From positions 22,662,600 through 22,726,599 of the forward strand of contig NC_092363.1 of NCBI RefSeq assembly GCF_030848805.1: DNA of 64,000 bases. Reading direction: 5' to 3'. The translations under genes and the position numbers were made by a program. Below are positions 51,601-61,500 of this stretch, piece after piece. The stretch's first letter is position 1; every line of letters begins with the position of its first letter. This DNA comes from Temnothorax longispinosus (lineage: Eukaryota > Arthropoda > Insecta > Hymenoptera > Formicidae). The notes under the pieces were generated by a model. It was given only the letters and a program-made list of their open reading frames with translations. It made no database searches and was not told the origin of the DNA.

Positions 51601-52750
51601 GCGCCTAGAGATACATCGCCGACCACCCAGATAAATGGCAACGCTAACAGCAACGCTAATAGCAACGCTAACAGCAATGATAATTCTCTCAATAATCAAG
51701 ATGCGTCGCCGCAGAACACAGTCGCGCCTTCCAAACGAGTCGAGGAGCTGTACGATATTCCAGTCGGTAAGCCGCTTGCCGTTTAATTTAAACTTTGCCG
51801 TGTTCTTTAATGTGCTTGTTTCCTGACATTATCTGATCTTAGCGATTTCAACTGAAGTCGCATATATGAAATGATCTTAATTAAGTAGTACTTCATGTTC
51901 AAATTTTTGTCTTTAATAATTTAAAGACGATATTTTAATTTAATTATATTGTAATATTAAAAATATCTGCATAATTAAATAACAGAGATCCTGGTTAAAA
52001 ACGAAATAAAAGAATTGAAACGTAATTTTACAAAAACAAATAAACGATAATCGATTGGTTTGTTTTCGTAAAATTGAGCTCAATAGATTCTAAGTAAATT
52101 TGCGCGTATGTAACGTAACAATTAAATTGAATGTTACTGAATTTACAGTATCGGGTGATTGTTAATTACAATAGTAGTACGCTGCCTGCCTTTTTGTGCA
52201 TGGTCTTGCCAAAAACAAGGTCGTAGTTAATCTGACCTAGTTGCGAAAATGAAACGTTAATTATGCAGTTAGACGAATAAAGCGAAACTTTACACATAAT
52301 TGGTACACATCAAAATCTCCATGCGGACGAAATCACAGACAGGTCCATGACTAACGGGGCGGACTCGATCGTTCTAGAAGCGGAATATGAAAATGCTGCT
52401 AATTTCTCTATAGGGGCGACAACCGACAATCTGCCGCCGGGCGTTTTATACAGGGTTAAAGCCACTTACAAGTATAGTCGCGAGGATGTGGACGAATTGT
52501 CGTTCGACGTCGGCGAGATTATTCGCGTCGTGGAGTACGACGATCCCGAGGAGCAGGTCCGTAAGCCTCCGAATATAAATAAGACTCGACAACATCTATT
52601 ACAATATCTATTATCTAACGCGTTAACACGTCCGACATTTCTTTTCACGATGTTCATTGCTCGTTACAGGAAGAAGGCTGGTTAATGGGTATCAAGGAAG
52701 GCACCACTGAGAAGGGTATGTTCCCGGCGAACTTCACGAAACCGCTGTGA
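16352..52750 (+). CDS. Amph: Amphiphysin (BAR-SH3 protein), complete, 9 coding exons
   Basis: Joining 16352-16420, 45910-46045, 49829-50019, 50415-50687, 50973-51091, 51316-51359, 51578-51766, 52339-52556 and 52670-52750 gives 439 residues, all junctions GT-AG and in frame. Residues about 1-240 are an N-BAR domain: amphipathic start (MAESKGALIAKTVQKHAGRA), then QNLGKVDRTADDIFDEHL, RQQNSANRLQKEFNNYIRCVR and LHDELPALYDSRVLFLVTNLQTLF. Residues 241 to about 375 are a short Ser/Pro- and Asn-rich linker. Residues about 379-437 are an SH3 domain (ATYKY, ELSF, EGWLMG, FPANF). BAR-SH3 amphiphysins bind and curve membranes. The insect form is known for T-tubule organisation in muscle and apical membrane roles in photoreceptors. 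The linker shows no clathrin/AP-2 binding motif that I can see, as in the fly protein. An in-frame alternative acceptor at exon 8 gives a 414-residue form. Confidence 0.95.
17421..18367. repeat. Old tandem duplication, about 460-470 bp per copy
   Basis: Copy A (about 17421-17880) and copy B (about 17898-18367) share landmarks in the same order: CGCATGATYTA, AAGGTGCCACGTGTACCCAC versus AAGGCGCCATGTGCATCCAC, a TATCCRGGAA word, AAACCCGCTTCAAACAATCT versus AAGCCCGCTTTAGACGGTAT, AATTCTATTTATRATTTTA, ATAAATAGAAT-type words, and GTCGTCTAAAATGGG versus GTCATCTAAATTGGG. Many substitutions and indels separate them, so the duplication is old. It lies in Amph intron 1 and is non-coding. Confidence 0.65.
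18368..19154. other. Amph intron 1 segment, nothing recognised
   Basis: AT-rich intron. An ORF at 18797-19255 has no recognisable protein features and runs into the adjacent hairpin repeat. Confidence 0.45.
19155..19451. mobile_element. Long-hairpin MITE with nested inverted repeats
   Basis: The ends are near-perfect inverted repeats of about 40 bp: CACGGAAAAAAAGAAGTTGT at the left and its complement ending TTTTTTTCCGTG at the right. Inside, AGCTATATTTTTAGCAATAG and its complement occur repeatedly. A second ACACGG(A)n left end at about 19265 suggests two hairpin units, with one inserted into or duplicated within the other. At 297 bp it is non-coding and would fold almost completely. Confidence 0.75.
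20521..20710. mobile_element. Second, diverged copy of the hairpin MITE family
   Basis: It shares GTAAAATATGGATAACTAA, GCGAGAGCTATA, TAGCAATAGTAGCAAAAC and the right end CTTTTTTTCCGTG with the element at 19155-19451, in the same inverted arrangement, but is shorter and more diverged. Two copies about 1.1 kb apart support a real repeat family. Confidence 0.65.
20711..22025. other. Amph intron 1 segment, nothing recognised
   Basis: Mixed-composition intron DNA with no defined feature. Confidence 0.4.
22030..22460. other. GC-rich island in Amph intron 1
   Basis: GC-rich, CpG-rich sequence with a 173-residue ORF (22038-22559) of Arg/Ser/Leu-rich composition and no recognisable domain. It could be a regulatory element. 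I see no motif that decides this. Confidence 0.25.
22460..26730. other. Amph intron 1 segment, nothing recognised
   Basis: Mostly AT-rich. A weak, roughly 59-bp tandem similarity (CTAAYGACRCGTTTYTACRTT twice) is visible at about 24817-24905. No coding exon. Confidence 0.4.
26740..27300. other. GC-rich island in Amph intron 1 with (GA)n
   Basis: A CpG-rich block with a short (GA)n run at 26916-26936. ORFs on both strands are Arg-rich by composition. Possible enhancer or alternative first exon; no direct support. Confidence 0.25.
27587..27614. repeat. (CT)n microsatellite
   Basis: About 14 CT units in Amph intron 1. Confidence 0.9.
27615..30932. other. Amph intron 1 segment, no gene found
   Basis: Intron DNA of alternating composition. 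The stretch 28260-28520 and the stretch 29960-30130 have higher complexity than their flanks, with TAATTG homeodomain-type cores in the first, and may be conserved regulatory DNA. That is a guess from texture only. Confidence 0.3.
30933..31879. mobile_element. Non-autonomous DNA transposon with inverted arms, apparently split by an insert
   Basis: The left end GCCGCACTCAGAGAAA matches the reverse complement of the right end (GTCGCACTGAGAGAAA) at 14 of 16 bases. Further in, AAATAGCGCCTCAACTATG on the left mirrors AAATAGCGCTTCAACTATA (reverse complement) on the right, so the arms are long inverted repeats. The arms are AT-rich. A GC-rich block of about 330 bp (31238-31570) lies between them and does not match either arm. 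No transposase is present. Confidence 0.6.
31238..31570. other. GC-rich insert inside the transposon, with an internal diverged repeat
   Basis: Two diverged copies of a module of about 55 bp (GAATTTTGAACTCG...GGGCGATGCGACGCCTAGCG at about 31302 and GAATTTTAAACACG...GGCGATGCACCGCGTAGCGG at about 31472) lie about 170 bp apart. A TATATA box-like word (about 31285) precedes the first. It may be a fragment of another mobile element, for example an LTR or SINE piece. The family is not recognised. Confidence 0.35.
31884..32006. repeat. Tandem duplication, two 61/62-bp copies
   Basis: Copies at 31884-31944 and 31945-32006 are identical except for a short TA indel (CATATTATAATCC versus CATATATATAATCC). 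The near identity implies a recent event. It begins 4 bp after the end of the transposon at 30933-31879. Confidence 0.9.
32836..32991. mobile_element. MITE with perfect 17-bp terminal inverted repeats
   Basis: TGTGAAGTTAGCACCCC at 32836-32852 is the exact complement of the right end (GGGGTGCTAACTTCACA, ending at 32991). The 156-bp element is non-coding. It lies about 80 bp before the satellite array, and its interior (GAAGAGTTCTAGAGTTCC) vaguely resembles satellite words. Confidence 0.7.
33074..34380. repeat. Satellite array of about nine units in two length variants
   Basis: The landmark GAGGTGCTACCC recurs at 33074, 33216, 33378, 33513, 33675, 33838, 33995 and 34155, with a decayed copy at 34288. 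Spacings are 142, 162, 135, 162, 163, 157, 160 and 133 bp. Long units contain ATTGCCCGGTTTACGAAACA and TCGACCCGACATACGAAAAA. Short units instead carry AAACAGAACTCCC and an A/T run. The order is S-L-S-L-L-L-L-S-partial. All units end with TTTTTATATATCGGTCGTAG and GCGCTTCGAG-type words. ORFs across it are possible only because 162 is a multiple of three. Confidence 0.9.
34381..39180. other. Amph intron 1 segment, no gene found
   Basis: AT-rich intron with scattered short ORFs, none recognisable, and no defined repeat. Confidence 0.4.
39180..39520. promoter_or_regulatory. GC-rich island in Amph intron 1 with promoter-type CCAAT box
   Basis: A CpG-rich block contains CCGGATTGGCCGCT (inverted CCAAT core at 39270-39274), the same 13-14 bp word found in the Anp32a promoter (core 2488-2492). 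Overlapping ORFs on both strands (110 and 135 residues) have no recognisable domain. It could be an internal Amph promoter or the start of a non-coding RNA. Confidence 0.3.
39521..43300. other. Amph intron 1 segment, no gene found
   Basis: Intron DNA of mixed composition without supported features. Confidence 0.4.
43310..43740. other. GC-rich island in Amph intron 1
   Basis: CpG-rich, with a CGG-rich core near 43545-43562. No coding exon with splice sites is evident. Possible regulatory island 2.2 kb upstream of exon 2. Confidence 0.25.
43741..45690. other. Amph intron 1 segment, no gene found
   Basis: AT-rich intron; the more complex stretch at about 44205-44420 could be regulatory, but no motif supports this specifically. 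Confidence 0.35.
45691..45822. mobile_element. MITE with long inverted arms, 87 bp upstream of Amph exon 2
   Basis: GGCTGCATTTCGATATTCAC at the left pairs with the reverse complement of the right end, GGCTGCATTCCGATATTTAG, and both continue into GTCAG. The 132-bp element would fold into a hairpin. It is close to the exon 2 acceptor but leaves its polypyrimidine tract intact. Confidence 0.7.
45910..46045 (+). CDS. Amph: Amph coding exon 2
   Basis: It encodes residues 24-68 (FLQNLGKVDRT ... NNYIRCVR) of the BAR domain. It enters in phase 0 after TTGCAG and leaves in phase 1 at GTAAGT. Confidence 0.95.
46046..49403. other. Amph intron 2, mostly unremarkable
   Basis: AT-rich intron with moderately complex stretches at 47220-47740 and 48050-48890, whose ORFs are not recognisable. 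The 47490-47720 stretch is the best candidate for conserved regulatory DNA, by texture only. Confidence 0.35.
49404..49487 (+). other. Amph: Possible cryptic or poison exon in Amph intron 2
   Basis: A strong acceptor (pyrimidine tract ending CTCTTCTTGCAG at 49403) and a good donor (GTAAGC at 49488) bracket exactly 84 nt. Spliced between exons 2 and 3 it would be read in phase 1 and reach a TGA after 25 complete new codons, truncating the protein in the BAR domain. In phase 0 it is fully open for 28 codons, but no neighbouring exon supplies that phase. Use is unproven. Confidence 0.3.
49829..50019 (+). CDS. Amph: Amph coding exon 3
   Basis: It encodes residues 69-132 (AVQAASKTLMDSLNEIYE ... 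QFPEMR) of the BAR domain. The acceptor is TTTTTTCAG. It leaves in phase 0 at GTACGT. Confidence 0.95.
50415..50687 (+). CDS. Amph: Amph coding exon 4
   Basis: It encodes residues 133-223, the core of the BAR dimer (KKVDKRGRKLVDYDSQRHNF, LHDELPALYDSRVLFLVTNL). Phase 0 at both ends; donor GTATCT is weak but conserves the frame and matches the family. Confidence 0.95.
50973..51091 (+). CDS. Amph: Amph coding exon 5
   Basis: It encodes residues 224-262: the last BAR helix (VYSELEAIVDKLANESQRGS) and the start of the Ser/Pro linker (QSPKSPNANS). Leaves in phase 2 at GTAAGT. Confidence 0.93.
51316..51359 (+). CDS. Amph: Amph coding exon 6 (small)
   Basis: A 44-nt exon encoding residues 263-277 (SLIINTQPAQNNISG). 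Its length is not a multiple of three, so skipping it alone would shift the frame. It is assigned on frame continuity and splice sites (TTTCAG, GTAATT). Confidence 0.75.
51578..51766 (+). CDS. Amph: Amph coding exon 7, Asn/Ser-rich linker
   Basis: It encodes residues 278-340. The middle is a short tandem repeat at DNA and protein level (GNANSNANSNANSNDNS). The end, VEELYDIPV, precedes the SH3 domain in insect amphiphysins. Leaves in phase 1 at GTAAGC. Confidence 0.9.
52339..52556 (+). CDS. Amph: Amph coding exon 8, SH3 start, with two in-frame acceptors
   Basis: With the acceptor at 52338 (ATCACAG) the exon is 218 nt and encodes residues 341-413, beginning DRSMTNGADSIVLE. With the acceptor at 52413 (branch-like CTAAT, then TTCTCTATAG) it starts at 52414, 75 nt later, and reads ...DIPV-GATTDNLPPGVLYRV, which is the arrangement I recall for the fly protein. 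Both keep the frame. The downstream site has the better pyrimidine tract. The donor GTCCGT is weak. Confidence 0.88.
52670..52750 (+). CDS. Amph: Amph coding exon 9 with stop
   Basis: It encodes residues 414-439, the second half of the SH3 domain (EEGWLMGIKEGTTEKGMF, PANF), and the TGA stop at 52748-52750. Confidence 0.95.
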   Translation, partial: EEGWLMGIKEGTTEKGMFPANFTKPL

Positions 52751-53629
52751 GAGCTGAACTCAGTTCGCCATTTACACTCCAATGCTCATCAGAGACAGCG
52801 TATTTTACTTTAAAGTAGTTAAAGAGTCGCGTAATTAAGTGGGAGATAAGAGCCGTGCGGTCATGCGAGATAATATTACGCACGACGTGTATGTAGGTAA
52901 ACGTAAACGAAGAAGAGAAAGAGCAGGCGACGGGCTGCAGGAGGGATAAGCGGGGGAGGGAGCGGGGAGAATTCGATAAGATAGTTATGCTGGAGGTACT
53001 GCGGAGAGAATCAATCACCCCAAAGTGCCTTAACCCAGCCACTGTCTGTGCCAACATTCACTCTTACTCGTCAAAAAAAAAATATATATTAATATATATG
53101 GGATTGACCCTCTCATATCAAACATACGAATACACATCATGAATAATAATCAAACGAGATATTTAAGCGACTAAATAATATATTGTAACACGTACACAAC
53201 AAGAAACACGCGCCACACGTACACGCGTACACAACGATTATGCAATATTATATAATATAAAACGAAATCTATATATTAAATTAATATTATTTTATGAAAT
53301 TGTACATAGATCTATATATACGATTTAAGAGTATTTTACGAGATAACTTTGTGGCCACTGAAAATTTATTGCTAAGAGACGTAAATCTTCAAGTTTTAAG
53401 AACACGCGCGCCACTTGAGAAATCCTCCCCTCCCGTTCAACGGGAAGGGTGATCGTAAAATTTGCAAGGTCCAACTACCTGTCTGCATTCGTAAGGTATA
53501 TAAGGTTCTATTTACTCGCCTAATGTTCGAGAGTCTAGCAATAGCTCCCATTAAAAATCTCGCCACAATTTGCATGCCAAATTTTTCAACGACGTAATAA
53601 TAGATATCGAAAAGGTGATACGTGAGAGA

Positions 53630-53635
53630 AATAAA
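53630..53635 (+). terminator. Amph: Candidate poly(A) signal for Amph
   Basis: Canonical AATAAA about 880 bp after the stop codon. Confidence 0.35.
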
Positions 53636-54026
53636 TATTACAATGTATAAATGAGATGAGAGTATAGCTTCTGTGTATTTATGATTGATAGTTCTTTTCT
53701 TGTTTCTCCGCCTTTTGGAGCACCGCGACTTTTGTCAGCGAAGTCTCTTTGTGAATTATTTTGCGCAGGTTTTATTCACACTTGTATCCGAAAATCTTAT
53801 GTACATGTATGTAGAAAATCGGGTAGCGACGAGAGAACGTTTATTATTATATTATTTTATTACTATTGTTATTATATATATTGCTATAATTATTATCGCT
53901 CCCGTATCTATTCACATGTTGTCAGGATAGAAAACGAATACGTAACGATCCAATCCCGAAACTTTTTGTAGACTCGATCAATACTCGTTAGATCTGCCGA
54001 AACAATCTTGTATTCGCATCTTGTGT

Positions 54027-54032
54027 AATAAA
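54027..54032 (+). terminator. Amph: Second candidate poly(A) signal for Amph
   Basis: Canonical AATAAA followed by T-rich and GT-containing sequence, about 1.3 kb after the stop codon. Confidence 0.35.
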
Positions 54033-54050
54033 TAGTGTTGTAATAATAAT

Positions 54051-56420
54051 ATACATATATACACGTACATACTTACAGCGTTAGCATTAAGAGAAAATAT
54101 CAGTTTTGAGAGAAATTGTGTGTCTTTTTATTTTATCATGCTAGCTAAAACTGTGAAAGAATAGGAAAGTTCGAGTGCCCTTTTTGTGAGAGAAACCACT
54201 TGGTTTCGACGATTGATTGTTATGCAGTTAATTGGTTAACTTAACAGAAATATTAATAAATTCTCTTGGTTTCTTAAATTCCTCCCCGAAAGATACTGTA
54301 ATATTTTACAAAGAAAAAGGAGAAAAGAAAAGCAAGTCTATACAAATTTATATTCAAAAAAGATATCTCGAACAGATTTAATTAATTCTTTCGAGCTTAC
54401 AATTTACATTACATGTGCAATAACAATTGTATGATTATACAAAACTTTATTGAAGTATTCATCAAGCGGAGAAAATAATGCATTTAAATACTAAGAATGA
54501 ATATGAAAAAATTCTTTCGCTAATTATGCACTAAATATTTTTTTATGACATTCAAACACAATAAATGTGTTACCTAATATATCCATGTATTAAGAGAATT
54601 CTGAAGCGACGACCAAATTTCTCGACGTGAAAGCACCCTCGTCTAAACAGAAATTAAAATGTCGATATATTACTGACATTATTATTTCGTGTAGACTTGG
54701 CAAGCGCTTAGATATTCGCATAAATTGGAAAGGGCAGTGAAACGACAGCTCTTCATTCTTGTATCCAATATATATGAAGATATACTTTTCTATCATCTCG
54801 TGCAAATGCAACGGACTCTAGATATATGATAAATACTTCACGTCTGAGTCAGTTTTGATAATTAAAAGGTTCAGAAAATACAGAAAAAATTAATTTTTAT
54901 TTTATTATTAAAACAAAAATTTATAAAAAAGATGAGTAATGAAATAATGAAAATCGATAGTAAAATAAAACAATATTTTTTATGTCATAGACGTTTTATG
55001 TCAGAGTCTCATCATTATCTATCGTCATAGACACAGGAACAAATCTTCAACATTCAAATTGACAAATATACTTACAAATATGCATAATAAGCAAGAATTT
55101 AGCGAAAAGGAAATGTTTATTCTGTCAAAAAGCTTCTAATAGCATATATGGGTCACACGTGTTCGCAATTTGCCCCTTCGATATGCTTGGAGAGTAACTT
55201 AAATTTTGCTGTTTTTCCACTAAAAAAAAGTCATTTATATCATTAAAAAGTTTTTTTTTCCAAAAAAGAAAGATTGAAAGATTTGAAGTGACGATATACG
55301 GGCATGAATGATCCACGTGTGCCATTTAAAAATTAATATTTTATATACTAATATAAAACGCAGTTAGAAGGACAAAAATATACAAATATAAGGCAAAAGT
55401 AAAGGCTAAAAAATTATTATTATCTACAGTGGAAATAAAGATTCATTATAATGTAAGTGGCGCGTAAGTGATCAATTCTTTCTATCTCGTATTTTCTAAT
55501 TTTTTTCAACATTTATTTATTATCGTTTGAAAAGGCTTAAATTGTCATATTATTGTGCAACGATTACCATAACTTTCTTCACTTTTACTTTTACCAAGTT
55601 TATATCGTATGTCTAAGAAAAGCTCCAAGTCTTTTGCGAGCCAAAAGAGAATAAAGAAATTTTTCTAAAAATATATTAATAAGTTGATTGATGTGGATAA
55701 AAAATAATCGCGAACGCGACGTTCCTCAAATACATTTTTTTAGAACTTTGATTTATTAAGAGTTCATATTGTATTCTAGAAATGTGTCGATATTATAGGC
55801 TTTCGTGAAGCCTCTGCTAAACTTAATCCTCTCGTCAAACAATGGCAATTTTGTGGCATGCGTTTTTACTGATTCATAGAGAAACGTATACGTGATAAAA
55901 TATAGGGAACGTCAGTCGGTGGAACACGCGCTACGTTTTCAAAACTTGTTTCAACTTAATTCGACGTTTCGATTTTCTTGTGCGTTTTTTAACGGCAATT
56001 TTTAATTAAGTTCAAATATTGAGGCGGCAAATTTATTAATAAAGCTAACAATTTCTTTCTTTCAGCATTGCGGCTTCTTGTTCAATATAAAAAATTGGAC
56101 GAGAGCCTCAAGAGAGGAGCAGCCAATGGGAAAACAGGTCGTTCTAAGTGGACAAGAATTTCCGATTTGCGTCGCGCGATGGAAACGGAAAGAAAAGCAG
56201 GAAGAAAACGCCGCTACAAAGAAGAAAAGATAAACGGATAAAATTAGACAAGTAAAAATAATGCAAAGCAGCAACATAACGCGAGAATTAAGTTTAAGAA
56301 AAGTTTTTAAGAATTCTTATAAAAACGCGATAAATCGTCGCTAAAAAAAGAATCTAAATATTTTAATTTATCATTTAATTTTCCATTCGCGTTAGATCGA
56401 AGATTTCGCATTTCTAGCGT
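54051..56420. other. Spacer between Amph and Galphaq, nothing recognised
   Basis: AT-rich DNA with no coding exon or defined repeat. Confidence 0.45.
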
Positions 56421-57103
56421 CTTGTAAAACCGTTTTGCGCGATATTCTCGAGAATCTCGAGTTAATTTCTTTTCGCCGTGGCGCGCCATCATCGGGCGGA
56501 CGGTCGGTCGGTAAGGCAGGCAGCGCGGTGACCGGCGGCGCTCGCAGCGCCGCGCCGTTACGTTCTCCGTGCCTCCTCCCCGGCGGGTGGCGGCCGCGCC
56601 TCCTCCTATTCGCCGATTTTAATCTCGTTAGCGGACACGTGCGCGCCCCCCGCGCCCTACGGTGCTGGGTCCGATACGCAGGCAAGCACAGCCACGAGCG
56701 TACCGAGCGAGAGGAGAGAGCTGGGCTGCCGTGGGTGCCGCGTCGCCGGGGCTTCGCCAATCTGGTTTGGTCTAACAGGATTCACGGCTCGCGCGACGCT
56801 TCATAAAAGCTGCGCGCCGGACGGGCGCGGCGCGTGTCGCAAGGAGTTGCTCCGCTCGTGAGGTGTGGGCGCTCGTGCAGCAGCAGCCAACAGCAGGAGC
56901 AGCGGCAAGCAGCAGTAATATAGACAGAGAAAGAGTGATAGATAGAGACGACGAGACGTCGTCACGGTGAACCTTCTCTCGCGGCGGTCCGACACGTCGC
57001 CGTCCTCGTCGTCGTCGCTAACGTGACCACGCGCATCGTCGTATGCCGCGCGCTCGTCTCGTGGTATCCTCGTGTCGCGCTCTCGCGTCGTTCGGTGCGT
57101 CGG

Positions 57104-57134
<31 letters not shown>

Positions 57135-57168
57135 GCAACAGCAGCACCACCAGCGATAGCAGCAACAG
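57104..57168. repeat. CAG/CAA-rich trinucleotide repeat
   Basis: Interrupted CAG and CAA units in the presumed Galphaq leader. Confidence 0.85.
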
Positions 57169-58522
57169 AGCGGCGGCGGCAACAGCAGCGACAGCTTTTC
57201 GCGTGTGTCACGGCGAGAGCGGGACGGAGAGAAAAGCGGGCCCGCGCGGGAGCGAGCGAGAGCGAGAACGTGCGAGGAGTGAGTGAGCGAGCGAGAGTGA
57301 GCGTGAGAGAGAGAGAGAGGAGGGAGACGGAGCGCCGGTGGGTTACCACACCCAACACCGCGCGAGCCGGGGAGCCGATCGCCGAACGTCGCCGCTACGC
57401 CGCTCTCTCGAGAGCCTCTCTCTGGCCGCGCCGTGCGTGTAGTACTACGCGGGTGAGAAGGCGCGAGCGACCATCCAGGGATTCGTCGATCGTCACCGGC
57501 TGCTTGTCAACCGGGTGCTGCTTCCGCCGTGCGCGCCGAGTGTTACCTTCCATCGCCGCGCGCCGGGATAAGAACGGCGAACACGGATAATAACCAAAGA
57601 GAGAGAGGAAGTGCAAAGAGGGAGTGAAGAAGTGCGCGAAGAGAAAGAGAGAGAGAGAGAGACGGAAAAAAGGAAGGAGCGAGTGAGAAAGGGACAGACG
57701 GACCTCGCCCTCTGCGAGGGAACGTCCGTCGAGGTTACGGCGACGTCGTGCCCGTGGGAAAGGCGAAACGTGCGCGACCCGGTGGTTACATGTGTGCTAC
57801 GTGCGTGCGCGCGTGAGTAACAGACGGAGAAAGAGAGGTACATAATAGAGAATTATATATACATATATAAACCGCGCTCACACGCACACGGAAAGATTCG
57901 CATAGTGCGCCTCGACGAAAGCTCGCACTCGGGGCGAAACGTGCGTGCGCGCGAGCGTGAGTGAGACGGAGCGTGGAGACGAGGGCGTATAACGGGAGAG
58001 AAGGAAAGTGAAGAAGAAGAGGAAAAGAAGAGGAAAAAAGATCGGAGCGGAGCAGACGGAGCGGGCGAGTAGTCGGTGGACGACAGAGGCGCAGGCGGCG
58101 CGAGGGCTCGTGTGCGTGCGCGTAGACGCGCGTTGATGCGTCGCTGGCGTCGTCGAGCCCCGCCAGGAGCAGCGGCGCTGCGTAGACGCCGCCGTCGTTG
58201 AGGGGGGAAACACGGGTGCGCCGCCGGGGACGTTCCCCCGTCGTCGTCGTACTCGTCGCCGTCGCCGTCGCCGTCGTCGTCGCCGTCGTCGTGGTGACCG
58301 TCGTCGTGCCGGCCGTGCGAGTGCCAGTGGTGGTGGCAGTGGTGAAGGTGGAGGAGGCGGAGGAGGTGAAGGAGGTGGTGGTGGTGGTGGCAGTGGTGGT
58401 GGTGAGTTGCCGCGAGTGAGTGAAACACCACCGTCATCGTCGTCGTCGCCGCTGCCGTCGACGTGACCGTCGTCGTCCGTCGTCGCCGTCGTCGTCGCCG
58501 TCGCCGGTGGTGTCCACTGTCC

Positions 58523-58547
58523 GTAGTAGTAGTAGTAGTAGTAGTAG
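58523..58547. repeat. (GTA)n trinucleotide microsatellite
   Basis: About eight GTA units. Confidence 0.9.
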
Positions 58548-58610
58548 AAACAACGGTAGTGGGAGGCGGCGAGGAGGAGTGAGAGAGGCACCACCGGGAC
58601 GTGAGAGACG

Positions 58611-58618
58611 GAGAGAGA

Positions 58619-58678
<60 letters not shown>
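58611..58678. repeat. Long (GA)n microsatellite
   Basis: About 68 bp of almost pure GA, about 450 bp upstream of the Galphaq ATG. GA tracts bind GAGA-type factors in insects, so it could help keep the promoter open; this is an inference. Confidence 0.9.
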
Positions 58679-58683
<5 letters not shown>

Positions 58684-59123
58684 TAAGAAGACGGGGACCA
58701 CGAGGACGGCGACGAGGCGTCATCGTCGTCGTCGTCGCTCGTTCGCCGTCGCCGCCGCCGTCGTCGCCGCGGTGGCGAGACAATACCCGGCTTCCTCCCG
58801 CCCGTCGTCTCCACCGGGACGATCGCCGACTTGCATCTTAACGCGTTTCTCGGGAGCGCCGCATCATCGGCGGCCGCGTGCGTGAAAGAGAGAAAGAGAA
58901 AGAGGACAGGAGAGGAGCAGCCGCGACGAAGGTCGCCGCCGGTCGGCGAGCAGCAGCGCTCGCCGTCCCCGCGAATCGCTCGTACATATACCCTCCTCTC
59001 CCTGCCTCCTTCTTCGTCCACGATCTCCCCGATATTCCTGCCCCTCGGTCACTTCCTTTTCCTCCACCTCCTCTCCTTCTTCGCCTCCGTCTCCTCCGTC
59101 AAAGGAGGATTCCGCCGTTCTGA

Positions 59124-61288
<2,165 letters not shown>

Positions 61289-61289
61289 A

Positions 61290-61500
61290 AGCCGGTTCTA
61301 CAATACGTCGCAAACGATGGCAACTGCTAGTTGAAAAGTGTTATTTCCACGTTGCGCTTGTCAATTGCGGTTGTCAAAAGAGAGTTGGCAAACTTTTAAC
61401 TTTTTTTGGCGACAGTTAACTGGCAATCGGCAATCAGAAATAACATTTTTTTCAACAAGCAGTTGCCATCGTTTGCGACGTATATATTGTTGAACCGGCT
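61290..61500. mobile_element. MITE with long TIRs and TAA target-site duplication
   Basis: AGCCGGTTCTACAATA, then CGTCGCAAACGATGGCAACT, at the left pairs with the reverse complement of the right end (AGCCGGTTCAACAATATATA, then CGTCGCAAACGATGGCAACT). The inverted arms run to about 48 bp. TAA lies immediately outside both ends (61287-61289 and 61501-61503), the target-site type of PIF/Harbinger elements; a TA duplication (Tc1/mariner) is also compatible. Non-coding, 211 bp. Confidence 0.8.

Larger units (their letters stand above)
52751..54050 (+). other. Amph: Probable Amph 3' UTR
   Basis: Non-coding sequence after the SH3 stop. AATAAA hexamers at 53630-53635 and 54027-54032 would give UTRs of about 0.9 or 1.3 kb. 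Confidence 0.4.

Noticed and set aside
52343..52413. Acceptor at ACAG 52342 for Amph exon 8
   Set aside because: Splicing there puts exon 7 into a frame that stops at TGA within two codons (G-P-stop). The acceptors at 52338 and 52413 keep the frame.
57853..58783. Minus-strand ORFs of 282 and 301 residues upstream of Galphaq
   Set aside because: They are long only because (GA)n and GTC-type repeats lack stop codons. The product would be poly Ser-Leu, Ser/Pro and Arg tracts, with no recognisable family.
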